Shown here piece after piece: positions 34,247 to 44,625 of a stretch of 64,000 nucleotides of DNA. The notes below the pieces were generated by a model. The model did no database searches. It saw nothing but the letters and a program-made list of their open reading frames with translations, and had not been told where the DNA came from. The DNA lies in NCBI RefSeq assembly GCF_040869045.1, contig NC_090319.1, forward strand, positions 14,402,314-14,466,313. Reading direction: 5' to 3'. The position numbers and the translations under genes are program-made. Numbering within the stretch: position 1 is the first letter of the stretch; every line of letters starts with the position of its first letter. This DNA comes from Eurosta solidaginis. Taxonomy: Eukaryota > Arthropoda > Insecta > Diptera > Tephritidae.

Positions 34247-34366
34247 ATGGCCCCTTCCAAACAGCCCCCCAGCGACAAGGCAATCAGACGACGACTGTCA
34301 GGCGTTGTCGAAGATTATGAACTAACTTTAACGATAGCTCGTAACGTTCGTAGGCAAAAGCGATAA
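34247..34366 (+). CDS. Small open frame of 39 codons, unknown
   Basis: An ATG in the context AATAATGG opens MAPSKQPPSDKAIRRRLSGV, continues with an acidic then basic stretch, and stops at TAA (34364-34366). Codon use and GC content are higher than in the surrounding AT-rich DNA. I do not recognise it. It could be a real micropeptide, a first exon (a GTAACG donor-like site lies at 34341), or chance. There is no neighbouring gene to support it. Confidence 0.15.
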   Translation: MAPSKQPPSDKAIRRRLSGVVEDYELTLTIARNVRRQKR

Positions 34367-35226
34367 GAAAAAAAAAAATGGCAAGACAAAGAAAGGCAGC
34401 GCTACAGAACACGAGATAATACATAGCAAGCGCACAATAGCTAAATTAGATGTTGGGAGACATAAGTAGGCCGGAAGTGACAGTCGACTGTCAAAAGTAA
34501 TAAAAAATGATGGCGCGAGAATTATGGCAGTTCTTTGATTGCTGTAAAGAAAATGGGGCGTGGGAAGATAATGCGAATGCAAGAAAAAACTACAGATAGG
34601 AGAATGGAAAGGAATTTATAGGGCACCAGGCATACTAAAACGGGGTTATGAGAGGGTTATATGCAAAGATGGCTAATAATTGTTTTTGGTTTACGCTCAA
34701 ACCAAGAGAACTTTATTGAGGAAGTAAGGAAATCTTTGCAAGAAGTACTCTAGCCGATGAATAGTTTGTGGTATTGATTTTTATTTTCTTGAGTATAAAA
34801 ATCGAAATTAATCGGAGGCCGTATCGTGTTATACGATCACAATTTCAACTCATACGATAAGTCAGAAACTGTCAAAATATTCGTAAAACTGATAATGGGT
34901 TATGAATCTAATGTGTCCCGGTAGCCACCATTTAACATATTTTCCTAATCCCATTATCCATTTTAGAGCTATTGTGATATAAAACATTGATTTCGATCAC
35001 GGAATCTATAACCCTATACGAGCCCGAGTTTTTATTGAGTTTTTTAATTCTCTCTGGAAAAAGTTGTTTTTTTTCAATTTTTAATTTCGCACGTTGATAA
35101 ATAATATTTTTTAGTTTTATTTGATTGGATAGTTCTACTCTTTGTATTTTAGATTCAACTATTAAAAGTAAATGTTTTAGAGCTTGAAATATTCAACAAA
35201 AAAATTTTTATGGATTTCTAAATAAA

Positions 35227-35284
35227 CTTACGGTTACGCTCCTGAAGATGCTAAGAAAATCTTAGCGAAACGTTGAGCTGTAAG
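35227..35284 (+). ncRNA. Hammerhead-ribozyme-like fold (type I, Penelope-associated small variant)
   Basis: The core is CTGAAGA (35242-35248), a perfect 6-bp stem II GCTAAG/CTTAGC with an AAAAT loop (35250-35266), and GAAACGTT (35267-35274). Stem I pairs GCTC with GAGC (35238-35241 with 35275-35278) and, beyond an internal bulge, CTTAC with GTAAG (35227-35231 with 35280-35284). The expected cut is after the T at 35274. Stem III is only ACGT, which can pair between two molecules. One extra T sits between the core and stem II. Small hammerhead variants of this design, cutting as dimers, are known from Penelope-like elements. No Penelope enzyme is seen nearby. Confidence 0.55.
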
Positions 35285-35494
35285 GTGAAAAAAGCTTTGT
35301 CTTATTCGCGACCCACGTAAATAGATCAGACCAGCTTATTATATATAAAATTATTAAAAAATGGTGAATTAACAACGAACGTAAAAAGACAGAGAGCATA
35401 ATAAAGGAAACCCGCGCCAAAAATATGCAACTTATTTTCTCATAATCCTCGCTTTGAACTTTTTATTCTAAAATTGCATATATCACTGACAGAG

Positions 35495-36005
35495 TTGCAA
35501 AATATTGCAATCAAATTTCATTGCAATCTCAAAGTACAACGAATATTACAATCGCATTAGATTTTAATCATATGTGATTGCATTTTTATGATTGTTAAAG
35601 TCACAACCTTCAATCAGTTCTGAGTATTTCATTGAAATCACGTTTTGCTTATAATCGTTGATTATATAACAATTGCAATCAACAAACATTTGTATGTATG
35701 TGTTTGCAATCGATTCTCTGCTACAACTATTGATTGCAAGCATGCCCCGGCTACGACGATGGATTGTATAAAAACTATAATTGAAATAAATCCCAAAATA
35801 ATCATTTTTTTTGTTTATGTAAAATATATTTTTATAAATTGCTTACTTACTTAATTAGCGCTTAACCGTTTAAACGGTTATAGCCGTCCAACAAGGTTAT
35901 GGCCGTCCAACGGTACAAACTTTAATTGCAATATTTGGTTGTAAATTGATTGAAGATTGTAAATTTTACAAAGAAGCAGGGCAATCGTTGATTGTAAATC
36001 AGAAT
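35495..36005. repeat. Cluster of GATTGCAA/TTGCAATC-like motifs
   Basis: A dozen or so variants of GATTG(C/T)AA occur in both orientations in 510 bp, irregularly spaced, just downstream of the hammerhead-like fold. The motif resembles a C/EBP half-site, but a degenerate internal repeat of an unknown element is equally likely. No protein is encoded. Confidence 0.45.
35863..35880. repeat. 18-bp perfect palindrome in a dispersed-repeat phrase
   Basis: TAACCGTTTAAACGGTTA is a perfect palindrome followed by TAGCCGTCCAACAAGG. I recognise the phrase TTAATTAGCGCTTAACCG...GGCCGTCCAACAAGG from many fly repeats. Here only a short fragment remains. Confidence 0.5.
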
Positions 36006-37094
36006 TCACCATGATCATAGATCGTCCATATGCACTAAACGAACATACAAACAATCTTCGTTTGCACGGAAAATGTAAATATATATTAAAATAGTGAATG
36101 AAAAATTGTTGTATACTTAAAGGCGGCAAATTAGCTCTAGGTTTTTTTTTTTATTTTTCTGAGACCACCCCAAGAGAAATTTTTAAGATCAGGTAACTTA
36201 GGGCGGATCTATGCTATAACATAAATTCTGGTTCCTAATTGGGGGTTTTCCGTTTGGTCGTCAAAAGTATTCCAGTAACACTATGGTCACATTTAGTCTA
36301 TATGAGGCCAGTTAAACCTAGCCTTACCCTAACATCTTACCTCCCTAATGAAGGCTCTTTGTTCTTAAAAAAAAAAAACTGAAAAAATAGAGTTTAAGAT
36401 GCAGCCAGAGGATTAAAATGTTATATTGCAGAAAAATCTTAGTGTGGGTGATCTCAGTCAAACTCTTAGTAAAACAAACATGGAAGATCACTAACACAGC
36501 ATATTATACGTTGAAGTATGCCACGAATTTTCATAACTAAGGGCCAGATTATGAATGCTGCTGTAACACTTTGTGTCGCAGTCACTGTCATTCACATTCA
36601 CCACTACATAATACTTAAAATTTCACAAAAGCAATCAGTCTAACTTTCAAGTTGGTGAATAAATGCTCCTATATCATACGAATTTTGGTTTACGCAAGAA
36701 AATATGAATCGCTGCTTTATACGTAATATGCCCCAACATTTTTTTATAAAGCTTGAGAGTGCATTTTTTTTTTTAATCTGGTTTTATGTTTTGGAACGCT
36801 CCATTCTGCTATTTAAGTTTCTGTTTTTTAAACGTAGAATTTCTGGTATTTCCTTCATATACATTGTTTTATAGATAACTGCTTGCAGGAAGGGTCCAAA
36901 AAATCCTGAATGTTATAAATAAAATTATATTAAACCCATAAAACCAAAATTTTATATAAAATAAACTATATCGACTTCTGCAAATGGTACACAAGTCCAA
37001 ACCCAAAATAGGTAAGTCTGCCTGAAAGTATGCTATGCATATTGCTTTTTTTCGCAGTGACCAAAGACGTGAAATAAAAAATCGTATATAGTTA
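36006..37094. other. Non-coding, nothing recognised
   Basis: AT-rich sequence with poly-A and poly-T runs. No feature is supported. Confidence 0.35.
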
Positions 37095-37350
37095 TCAATA
37101 CATCGAACACCCCGGCGTGTTAGGGGGCTTACAATCTACTCGCACCAGGTATGCCTGTCGTAAAATGCGACTAAGATACCGAATTGATTCAAAGGGTGTA
37201 GCGCAATCCTCTTAAGGGGTCGCCAGCGCAATTTATAGAACCTCCAATTAAATTTGCACCCTCACCTACCTATAGCGGAGCCTGTTCCTTGAGCATTCAA
37301 GGCTCTGAGGAACCCAAGTTCTTCGTGGAACTAGGCGGGATGGCTTAGAA
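37095..37350 (-). repeat. Dispersed repeat fragment, same family as 59959-60375
   Basis: On the minus strand it reads GCGCTACACCC, TTGAATC, GGTATCTTAGTCGC, ACGACAGGCATACCT and ends CCCCCTAACACGCCGGGG, which aligns with the right half of the complete copy at 59959-60375. It lacks the left half and is more diverged. Confidence 0.75.
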
Positions 37351-38734
37351 TGTTCTATTTGGTCATACTAAATTCTTCCCAAGATCGTCGGGGTTTTACA
37401 AGATGGTCGGGATTTTACCTTCATGGTACTTGTAACCGGAACGTACCGCATCTACATCCAGCAAAGGACCATCAGCATCGATAGCACAGCCCAAAACCTT
37501 AGGGAAGTGTCTTTATCGCGGCAAAGTTACTTACTGAATTCAGTCGGAAAACCTGAATTTTATTCCTTTATGTTAGAATATCTCGAAAACAAGGAACAAA
37601 ATTAAAAATCTGATTCGGTCCCGATTGGAGACTGTTAAAGATTTCTGATACCTAAGATCAAAACACTATAGTTTGCGATATTACATAAATATTTTGGTCC
37701 CTTTAGGAAACGGTTGAGGGGTGTCGTGCAGTGGTTAAAGTTCACAATTTATTTTTTGTTTTTTATTCTCCTTTCATTTCATGGAATAATTGAATTAAAA
37801 ACTATTTGAAATAAAGCTTAGGGAGTATTTAGAATAAAATGTATTTAGAAGAAAAAAACCATGCGATACTGTATACCAAACTTCCGCCTGCTACTCTTGT
37901 TTCCTGTATTCTTAGAAATCTGATTAAAAACTTGGTCTGGTTTCATGTAGTGAAAATGGATTAAGAACTGGTAAGAATACCTTTGAAATAAGAACATATT
38001 GAGCCAAGCGTTCAACGCGACGTTTTTTGTTTCGTATGGTCGCGATATCCTTTTCTCGAAATGGTCACAAGATCAAATAAATTTTTGCTAAATTTCCATA
38101 TAGTCGAAATTAAAAATGTTATAGAGCTATTTGTAGTGGTCGTTATGGTCTTTGACGTTATGTTCGTTGACCTGAAGCCACGCCAACAAAAACTAAGCTG
38201 CTTGCAGATGACGCTAGGAGTTGACATGTGGGCTCTGTCTCTCCAATTTGTAATAAAAATTAAAAAGTAGCACGACGCAAATTGGAACAAAAGCTCGGCC
38301 TGAATTTCCTTGTAATTTTTAATTTAAATTTTTTTCAATTTATTTTAATTTTCAAAATATTTTGCTATTAAATATTTCTGGTAACTTCATTCAAACAAAT
38401 AACAAAATCCTATCAGGTGACAGAGATATTGGACCTCAATATGTACTCCGTGTACCTGTAAACTTGTCAAAGAAGTCACTTAAAGGTGTAGTGGTACATA
38501 CTTTTAGGCGCAAGTATTTATATGTAAAACTAATGTTAAGTGCCTGAGCTTCGAAAGAGATCTGGGCCATAATTGACAGTTATTTAAATAACTATTTTTC
38601 GATTAGTTTTGAATTTCCAATAATTTTTCATTTCTTTTTAAACTTAGTTTGGAGACAAACAGGTTTCTACGCTGTCCCATCATCATTGTAAATTTCTTAG
38701 TATATGTAAAATGACATTGAAGATGACACATCAG
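37351..38734. other. Non-coding, nothing recognised
   Basis: No supported feature. Short frames on both strands look random. Confidence 0.35.
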
Positions 38735-39250
38735 TTAGGTAAGGTTAGGTTAGGTTGAACTGGCTGGTCCATGAGGACCTCACATAGACTGAATGAGTCC
38801 GTAGTATTACCAGAAGATTACTTAACGACCATACTGAAAAACCCTATCAAAAACTAGGACATATGTTATCAAATAACCCCAACCTCTTGGCAAATATTAG
38901 AAGCTTTCTAAGACTTATGCCATTTGCTGCTTCTAGATCTGACAAGCGCAGGACACGAACACAAACCGTGTTCTATCGTTTGCTCCTCCAACCCACGCTT
39001 CCTACATCTGCTATCACTGACCAAGCATAATTTAACGGCATGTGGCGCCAAAAGGCACTGCCTAGTCAGAATACCCGTCATGAGTCTACAGTCCTTTCTT
39101 TTAATTGGTAGAAGCAACTTTCTTGGTCTGTGATTGTAGGACCTACACATAATTTTCGACACTTTACAGCCCCGAGCTTGGACCCACGCCTTTCCTGCTT
39201 AAACGATCATGTACACCACTCGCCTTATCTTAATCTCGCCCAATCATTGG
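38735..39250 (-). pseudogene. LINE 3' end: cysteine-rich C-terminus and tail
   Basis: On the minus strand a frame at 39162-38908 reads RLMTGILTRQCLLAPHAVKL, then CRKRGLEEQTIEHGLCSCPALVRSR. This matches the terminal C..C(G)...E...H.LC.CPAL motif of LINE proteins with an RNase H domain. It is followed (38760-38735) by a GGTTAGG-rich tail, which is untranslated LINE sequence and not telomere. The piece is truncated at its 5' side. Confidence 0.72.
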
Positions 39251-39573
39251 GACGTATCAGTTAGGTTGATTTTCTTCAAAACAAATTTGCTTAAGCACAT
39301 GTGTTCCTTTCTTATATACTTAAGTAATTTCAAAAAAATATTTCTACTAACCCACATAATACACTCGTCTTGTTGTCGCTTTCTATGGCCAGCAGCGCTC
39401 ATACCCACATTGGCAAATACAACAAATTCTTGTTTAATCAAATGCTATGCAAACGATTTATAACAACATAAATAACTGAATTATAACTTGTCTTTAAGCC
39501 AAATAATGCTCAGACCTTTATCTATGCCAATGAAAATTGCTTACATACATGCATTGATACTTATGTATGTATA

Positions 39574-40209
39574 TTAGGCCGGGTCGATTTGTGGGGAGGC
39601 AAAAAAATCGCCCATTGCTCTGTTAAAATCATATTCTAGGAATCAAAATAAGAAACTTTGCCGAAGGTACCATACCTCTAAAACGAATTCTGATGTCCCC
39701 CCCTTTGGGTCGTAGGGGCAAATTTTGAAAAATCCCACTTTGAAATGCCTATGTTTTTTCTTTTTGGAGTTCATTTTTCTCTTTAGAAATTTATTTAGTC
39801 AGAACATATGTAAATGAAAAAATGAATTTAACTTAGTAATAGAAAAGAAATTAAAACAAATTATTAGAAATTAGCTTTTTTACAACCCCCTTTTAAAACC
39901 AAGGCATCATTGTGATGCATTTGCATGTCGTAAACATAGTTGTGTGGGTTTTTTATTCAACCGTTTTAAAAAATAAAGGTATGACTGCGACACAATTGCA
40001 GATCGTAAAATTGCTTGTGTTGTTTTTTTAAGCCACCACAAGACACAGCAGGTAGAATTGAAATTGCCCCTACCCAAAAGTTCGACCCAAAGTGGGGGAC
40101 ATTAGAATTCGTTTTAGAGGTATGGTTCCTTTGCCAAAGTTTCTTATTTTGATCCCTAGAATACGATTTTCACAGAACAATGAGCGATTTTTAAATCGAC
40201 TTGCCCTAA
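39574..40209. mobile_element. MITE with long (about 130 bp) terminal inverted repeats
   Basis: The left end TTAGGCCGGGTCGATTT pairs with the right end AAATCGACTTGCCCTAA. Pairing continues through AAGAAACTTTG/CAAAGTTTCTT, CATACCTCTAAAACGAATTC/GAATTCGTTTTAGAGGTATG and GGGTCG/CGACCC with few differences. TGTATA lies on both sides (39568-39573 and 40210-40215). The middle is AT-rich and non-coding. The superfamily is unknown. Confidence 0.82.
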
Positions 40210-40734
40210 TGTATATACAAATGTTAGAGTGTGTGTATGTGTGAACGTGTTATTGGGGCAAAGCATGCATGCAAATAGGCAAAATGCATCTGGAACGGAA
40301 ATGATGATGAAGTAGGCGCCAACATATGCAAGTGTGTATGTATGTATGTGTATATGTACAAGTGCATGATTATGAATATCAACAAAACATTATAATTTAC
40401 ATGTATAAATATAATGAATTATGTGTGTTCATAGTGAAGGCTATGCATCTAAGCAAATAGACAAATATACATAAATAATCATTGAAGAAAAAAAGTTAAA
40501 AAAAAAATTTAAAAAAAAAAATTATAAAAAAACATAAAGGAAACTAAATAACAAATAAATAAAAAAGGCAACAAAAAAAAAAATAACAACGAAAATTTGT
40601 GCACTCCTTCATACAAAATAGGAACATTTCGCATTTGTCAATACGCTTTTGACTGAGGTGAGTTTTTTTATAAATATGTATTTGAATGAAGCTATGCTTG
40701 TATGCATATCAGTATGTATGTATTCGTAGATATA
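40210..40734. other. Non-coding, poly-A and GTAT-rich
   Basis: Contains GTATGTAT repeats and long A runs (about 40490-40590). No gene. Confidence 0.5.
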
Positions 40735-40942
40735 CATTCAGAGAAAAAACCATTCTAAAGCGAACGAAACAAGTTCAAAATTAAGAACATCCGTTGACAA
40801 AAGTCTGTTAAGTACGTTTTTTCTTAACTCGTGACCGTTGGGCTTGTTTTAAGAACAGTTTTTCCAAGCACACCGTTCGTATTTTATGACCAGTTTGGTA
40901 TTGATGTGTGAAACTTCTGTGCTCATCTCAAGCACTACTTGG

Positions 40943-42752
40943 CATAGTGTACTTATACAAGTGTGTCGACTAAGCGATAAACGTCAAAACTACAAACAGC
41001 CACGCTCACCTGATGCAAATCTCAGGTCTAGGGTTACATTTTTGGTACGTACGAGTACTTCAAGCTGAGTTGCATTTGATAGTTTAATAAAACTTTGTAG
41101 GGACAAAATGTCTCAATTGTGTTGTTAGTGTAGAAATGAGAAAAACTGAATTAAGCATGAAAACAAGTACCAGCAGGATGGCCTAGTGGTTAAAGGCTAC
41201 TGCAGTTTCACCATTTGATTAACGGTTCGAATCCCGGCGAAACCTTTGACAACATTACAAAATTGCCTGATGATGATTACGTTGGCGGTTTTCGAAATGG
41301 TTCCATAGCAATATGCCAGTAAATGTTTCATTCTTTTCAGTTTCTCTTAGAAAACATAATTGAAATTCAATTATTATAAGCCGGTGTCAAGCTCATGAAT
41401 TCTTAAATATAAGTATAAACTGAACACACCATTAAACATACATACATAAACTCTGTAGGATTTACAGATGAAATAGTAACATATATTTCCGCGGAAATAA
41501 GAATACTAGACGATTTGTAGCCTGCAACAATGCGGAAACATACGGAAAGCAAATTATTTAGAGTCAAAATATAAAGCGCCACACTTGTAACATGGAAAAA
41601 TTTCACTTCTAAGGCTATTTACACAAATGCATAAGGGCAAAATTATATAAACGCTTAGGTCGCTTCAAAGCAAAGATAACGTACGGCGTTTCTTTTTTTT
41701 CGAATAGCGTTGTCAAAGCATAGGCACGCAACCATAGCATTTATGTAAATTTTTCGATACTTCGCCTGACAGATGAATTAATGACTGCAACACAACCAAC
41801 GCGTCTGTGTAATTCCGCCTTAATTTTTGTAGCTGTGAAAGTCCCCTGCAAATAAAATGGTGCTGTATGTGCAAACAAATCAAACTCCTATATGACACTA
41901 CTTTATTTTCCATGTATTTTTCTTGTATTTTCTCTTATATTTTTTGTCGGGGGAGCCAATAAGGTTTCAGTACTGGCGTAAGTGTGTGAACTATATTTGT
42001 TTAAATTTTTCCCAAATTATTAAATAAATTATAAAATTAAAAAATTGCTTCAAATAAATGTTTTCATACATTTAAAAAAGCAATATGGGCAATCCCCGAT
42101 TATTAAAATCATATATTTAAAAAAAACTAACGAAATACAAGAAAAATACAACGTAGTTAATTAAAAACAAACAAGCCTGTTCGTATTTCGATATTGTTTT
42201 TTAACATAAGGCCGTTTTATCTTTTTTTTTTGACAAATGAAAATTTTGTTTTTAGTTTCAAAATTTTGTGCATAAAACACAACTAAATTCAAAGTGTAAA
42301 TTGTGTGTGCAAATGAGTTTTCAATAAGTGTAAATTTTTCAGTTTTTCATAGTTAAGGAATTGACCTCCAGATTCTTGTGTTACACAAATATAGTGAACT
42401 TGGGTACAGAAATTCAAATTAAAAAGTTTTTCACAATAATTTGAAAAACTCTACGTTTTCTCTGCTTTTTACACTTAAAGGAGTAACCCTCCGTAATAAA
42501 TTAATCTTTTAATGAAAATCAATAACTCTGAACTAAACACTTTTCGCCGTGATATAAAATTAAAATGCTGTGGAATAGGAGCAACACTTTCGTGACTACA
42601 TAAGCCCTGTTTCAATCTTTTACCTCTCTGCACAGAACCCTAATTGACTGTTTTCAACCGAAACAACAATGGTAACCCAGATTTTCCCGTTATGCTCACT
42701 TAAGCGAGTGCCTGTCAGAAAGAAGTCAACACACTTGTACTTGTACACTATG
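40943..42752. mobile_element. 1810-bp non-autonomous hAT-type element
   Basis: CTACTTGG is duplicated at 40935-40942 and 42753-42760, and copy 1 of the host element has it once. The ends pair as CATAGTGTACTTATACAAGT and ACTTGTACTTGTACACTATG, continuing to about 28 bp. Eight-base duplications and CA-starting inverted ends are typical of hAT transposons. There is no transposase frame. It carries a tRNA-derived SINE-like sequence near its left side. Confidence 0.88.
41170..41345 (+). repeat. tRNA-derived SINE-like sequence
   Basis: The A box TGGCCTAGTGG and B box GGTTCGAATCC are perfect matches to RNA polymerase III promoter consensus, about 40 bp apart. Arms needed for a cloverleaf do not pair, so it is not a tRNA gene. 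The downstream body (CCTGATGATGATTACG...) is typical of a SINE. No poly-A tail is clear. Confidence 0.65.
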
Positions 42753-43180
42753 CTACTTGGGCTTGATTTAAGATTTTTCGTTCTCACGCTTCGAGAACGA
42801 TTTGTGGTCGATATAACAGTTTACGGTCTCAATTTAGGAACTGTTTGTTCGTGCTTGATATTTGGTGGGAGGGGAAAATATTTGTTTAAATATATTTATT
42901 TATTTTTTATTAATAAAAATTTTTTCTTATAAATAAAAAATATTTATAACAAAAGAGTTGTTGTTAAAATTCAAGAGTTTAAGAAAAAATGCATAATAAG
43001 CATTTTCTCATACATTTCTCTTATTGAGAAATTATTCTTATTTGAAGATGTAATCTGCATATATACTTAAAACATTTCATAACAAGTTTGAGAATTACCT
43101 GTGCATATGTGAATGGAACTGAACGAAAACTTAGAGCTAATAAAATAGAACATAAAAAAATTGTTTTAAAAAAGTTCAGA

Positions 43181-43253
43181 GTTTGACGGTGATCGAACTC
43201 GCGCCACAGGATCGCAAGCGCAACATCATAGCCGCTGGGCCACTACAAATGCT
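43181..43253 (-). repeat. tRNA-like segment inside the CACTA-like element, copy 2
   Basis: Same as 3878-3950 with one or two substitutions, including conserved A- and B-box-like motifs and the following T run on the minus strand. Confidence 0.5.
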
Positions 43254-43469
43254 TGATAGCTGGTGCCAAATGTTGTATTTAATGTTGTGGTGCACACGAA
43301 TTGTACCGTTTTTTGTTCTTGGGCTTAATTTAAGAACATCGTTCTCATTAATAGAATATTTGTTCATATTTTAAGACCAGCCGTTCTCTGTTCAAGAAAA
43401 TGGTGTCAGTTCAAGAACAAGGTTGTTGTTTTAAGAACAGGTCATTCGTTTTTCAAGAACAAAAAAAAA

Positions 43470-44552
43470 GGACGTGTGGCACTCGGGGACTGCCGCGGTA
43501 AAGCTATTGCATATTATCAACTTATGCAATTACAATATTTATGCAACATTTTGTTTTCTTTGATATTAATTCAAGTTAACCTCTTTAAGCGTGGTGACCG
43601 ATAAGAAAACAAATTTTTTTATTTTTATTGAATAAATGAGAAGTTAATATTTAACTTTCACTTTAACTTTAACTTTATTTTTAACTTTAACTTTCACTTT
43701 AACTTTAACATTCACTTTAACTTTAACTTTAACTTTAACCTTAACTTCAACTTTAACTTTAACTTTAACTTTCACTTTAACTTTAACTTTATTTTTAACT
43801 TTAACTTTATGATCCGGGGTGGGCGTGAGCTTAGCACCTGCTAACAAGCCAACCTAATATAAACGCACGCAAGTCATTTTCTATAAAAAATGTCTCATGC
43901 ACATACAACTTGTATGAGAGCAACTCAAATTGAATTTGCTGCGTGAAAACCTAACTCGATTTCCAATTTTTGTTCTGCGTGACATTTGACGTTTGCACAC
44001 ATGCTTTACATTGTCGCAACGCATGCTTATTTGGGTCAGGGCAAAAAACGCCGGTTGTTTGCGTGCGCTAAAAAAACGCGGTGCGGTTTTATTAGGTTGG
44101 CTTGTAAGCGACCATATATGTATACGATACGCGATAGCACAATGGCTACTTCGTGAAAATCAACGACAGCTCTTTTAGTTTGATTTCGATGGTCGTACGG
44201 TGAGGAAGTGTCGCACGCGCGCTTAAAACAGAGTACCAAAGAGTGCGTGTGACACGTATTCACCGTTCAAGCATTGAAATCAAACTAAATAAATAATTGA
44301 TTTTGCTTTCGTGCTGGCTACGCGTTCGTGTTTACTAACACATTCTCAATTTGGTAACCGTGTAAATGTAGTGATGCCCACCGCTGTTTATGATAGAGAA
44401 CCAATTTTATGTATTTGGCCTGTTGCTAACACCGAACCTTTACGAACCTTTTCGAAACTTGTCCAGCCTTTTCGGATCTTTTTTGACAAATATCCGTTAC
44501 GGTTTTTTTTGATTTAGTCGCCAAGCCCGCGATAAAATCTATGCAACAGCTT
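43470..44552. mobile_element. 1.1-kb insertion of unknown class in the CACTA-like copy
   Basis: Comparison with copy 1 shows extra DNA between AACAAAAAA and AAAAGTAAGAAC. It starts GGACGTGTGGCACTCGGGG and ends AATCTATGCAACAGCTT. Inside are the hexamer array at 43652-43810 and two inverted pairs, ACAAGCCAACCTAAT (near 43840) with ATTAGGTTGGCTTGT (near 44090), and TAGTTTGATTTC with GAAATCAAACTA. The boundaries fall in A runs, so the target duplication is unclear. Confidence 0.6.
43652..43810. repeat. TTTAAC hexamer array
   Basis: About 25 units of CTTTAA with C/T variation. The lysine-valine frame on the opposite strand is a by-product. Confidence 0.93.
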
Positions 44553-44625
44553 AAAAGTAAGAACATGAAAAGCTTGAATTGAGTCCGGTGGTGCTGGATT
44601 TTAGAACGGCGTTTTTCTCTGAGTG

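Larger units (their letters stand above)
40735..44625 (+). mobile_element. CACTA/CMC-like element, copy 2, interrupted twice
   Basis: It starts CATTCAGAGAAAAA and ends TTTTTCTCTGAGTG with TA on both sides. Apart from two insertions (40943-42752 with one target copy, and about 43470-44552) its roughly 980 bp match copy 1 at 3253-4231 closely, including the CCGTTGACAAAAGTCTG and AAGAACAAGGTTG stretches. This shows the family is multi-copy and gives an internal check on both insertions. Confidence 0.85.

Noticed and set aside
38735..38760. GGTTAGGTTAGG as insect telomere repeat
   Set aside because: It follows a LINE C-terminus and the same wording ends other LINE copies; flies lack TTAGG telomeres.
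41172..41250. Functional tRNA gene
   Set aside because: A and B boxes are good, but the acceptor and anticodon arms do not pair; it is a SINE-type derivative.
41278..41320. Second hammerhead-like motif (CTGATGATG...CGAAATGG) in the SINE body
   Set aside because: No stem II can be formed between the two conserved parts, and GAAAT lacks the expected following bases.
43644..43847. Lysine-valine repeat frame
   Set aside because: By-product of the TTTAAC hexamer array.
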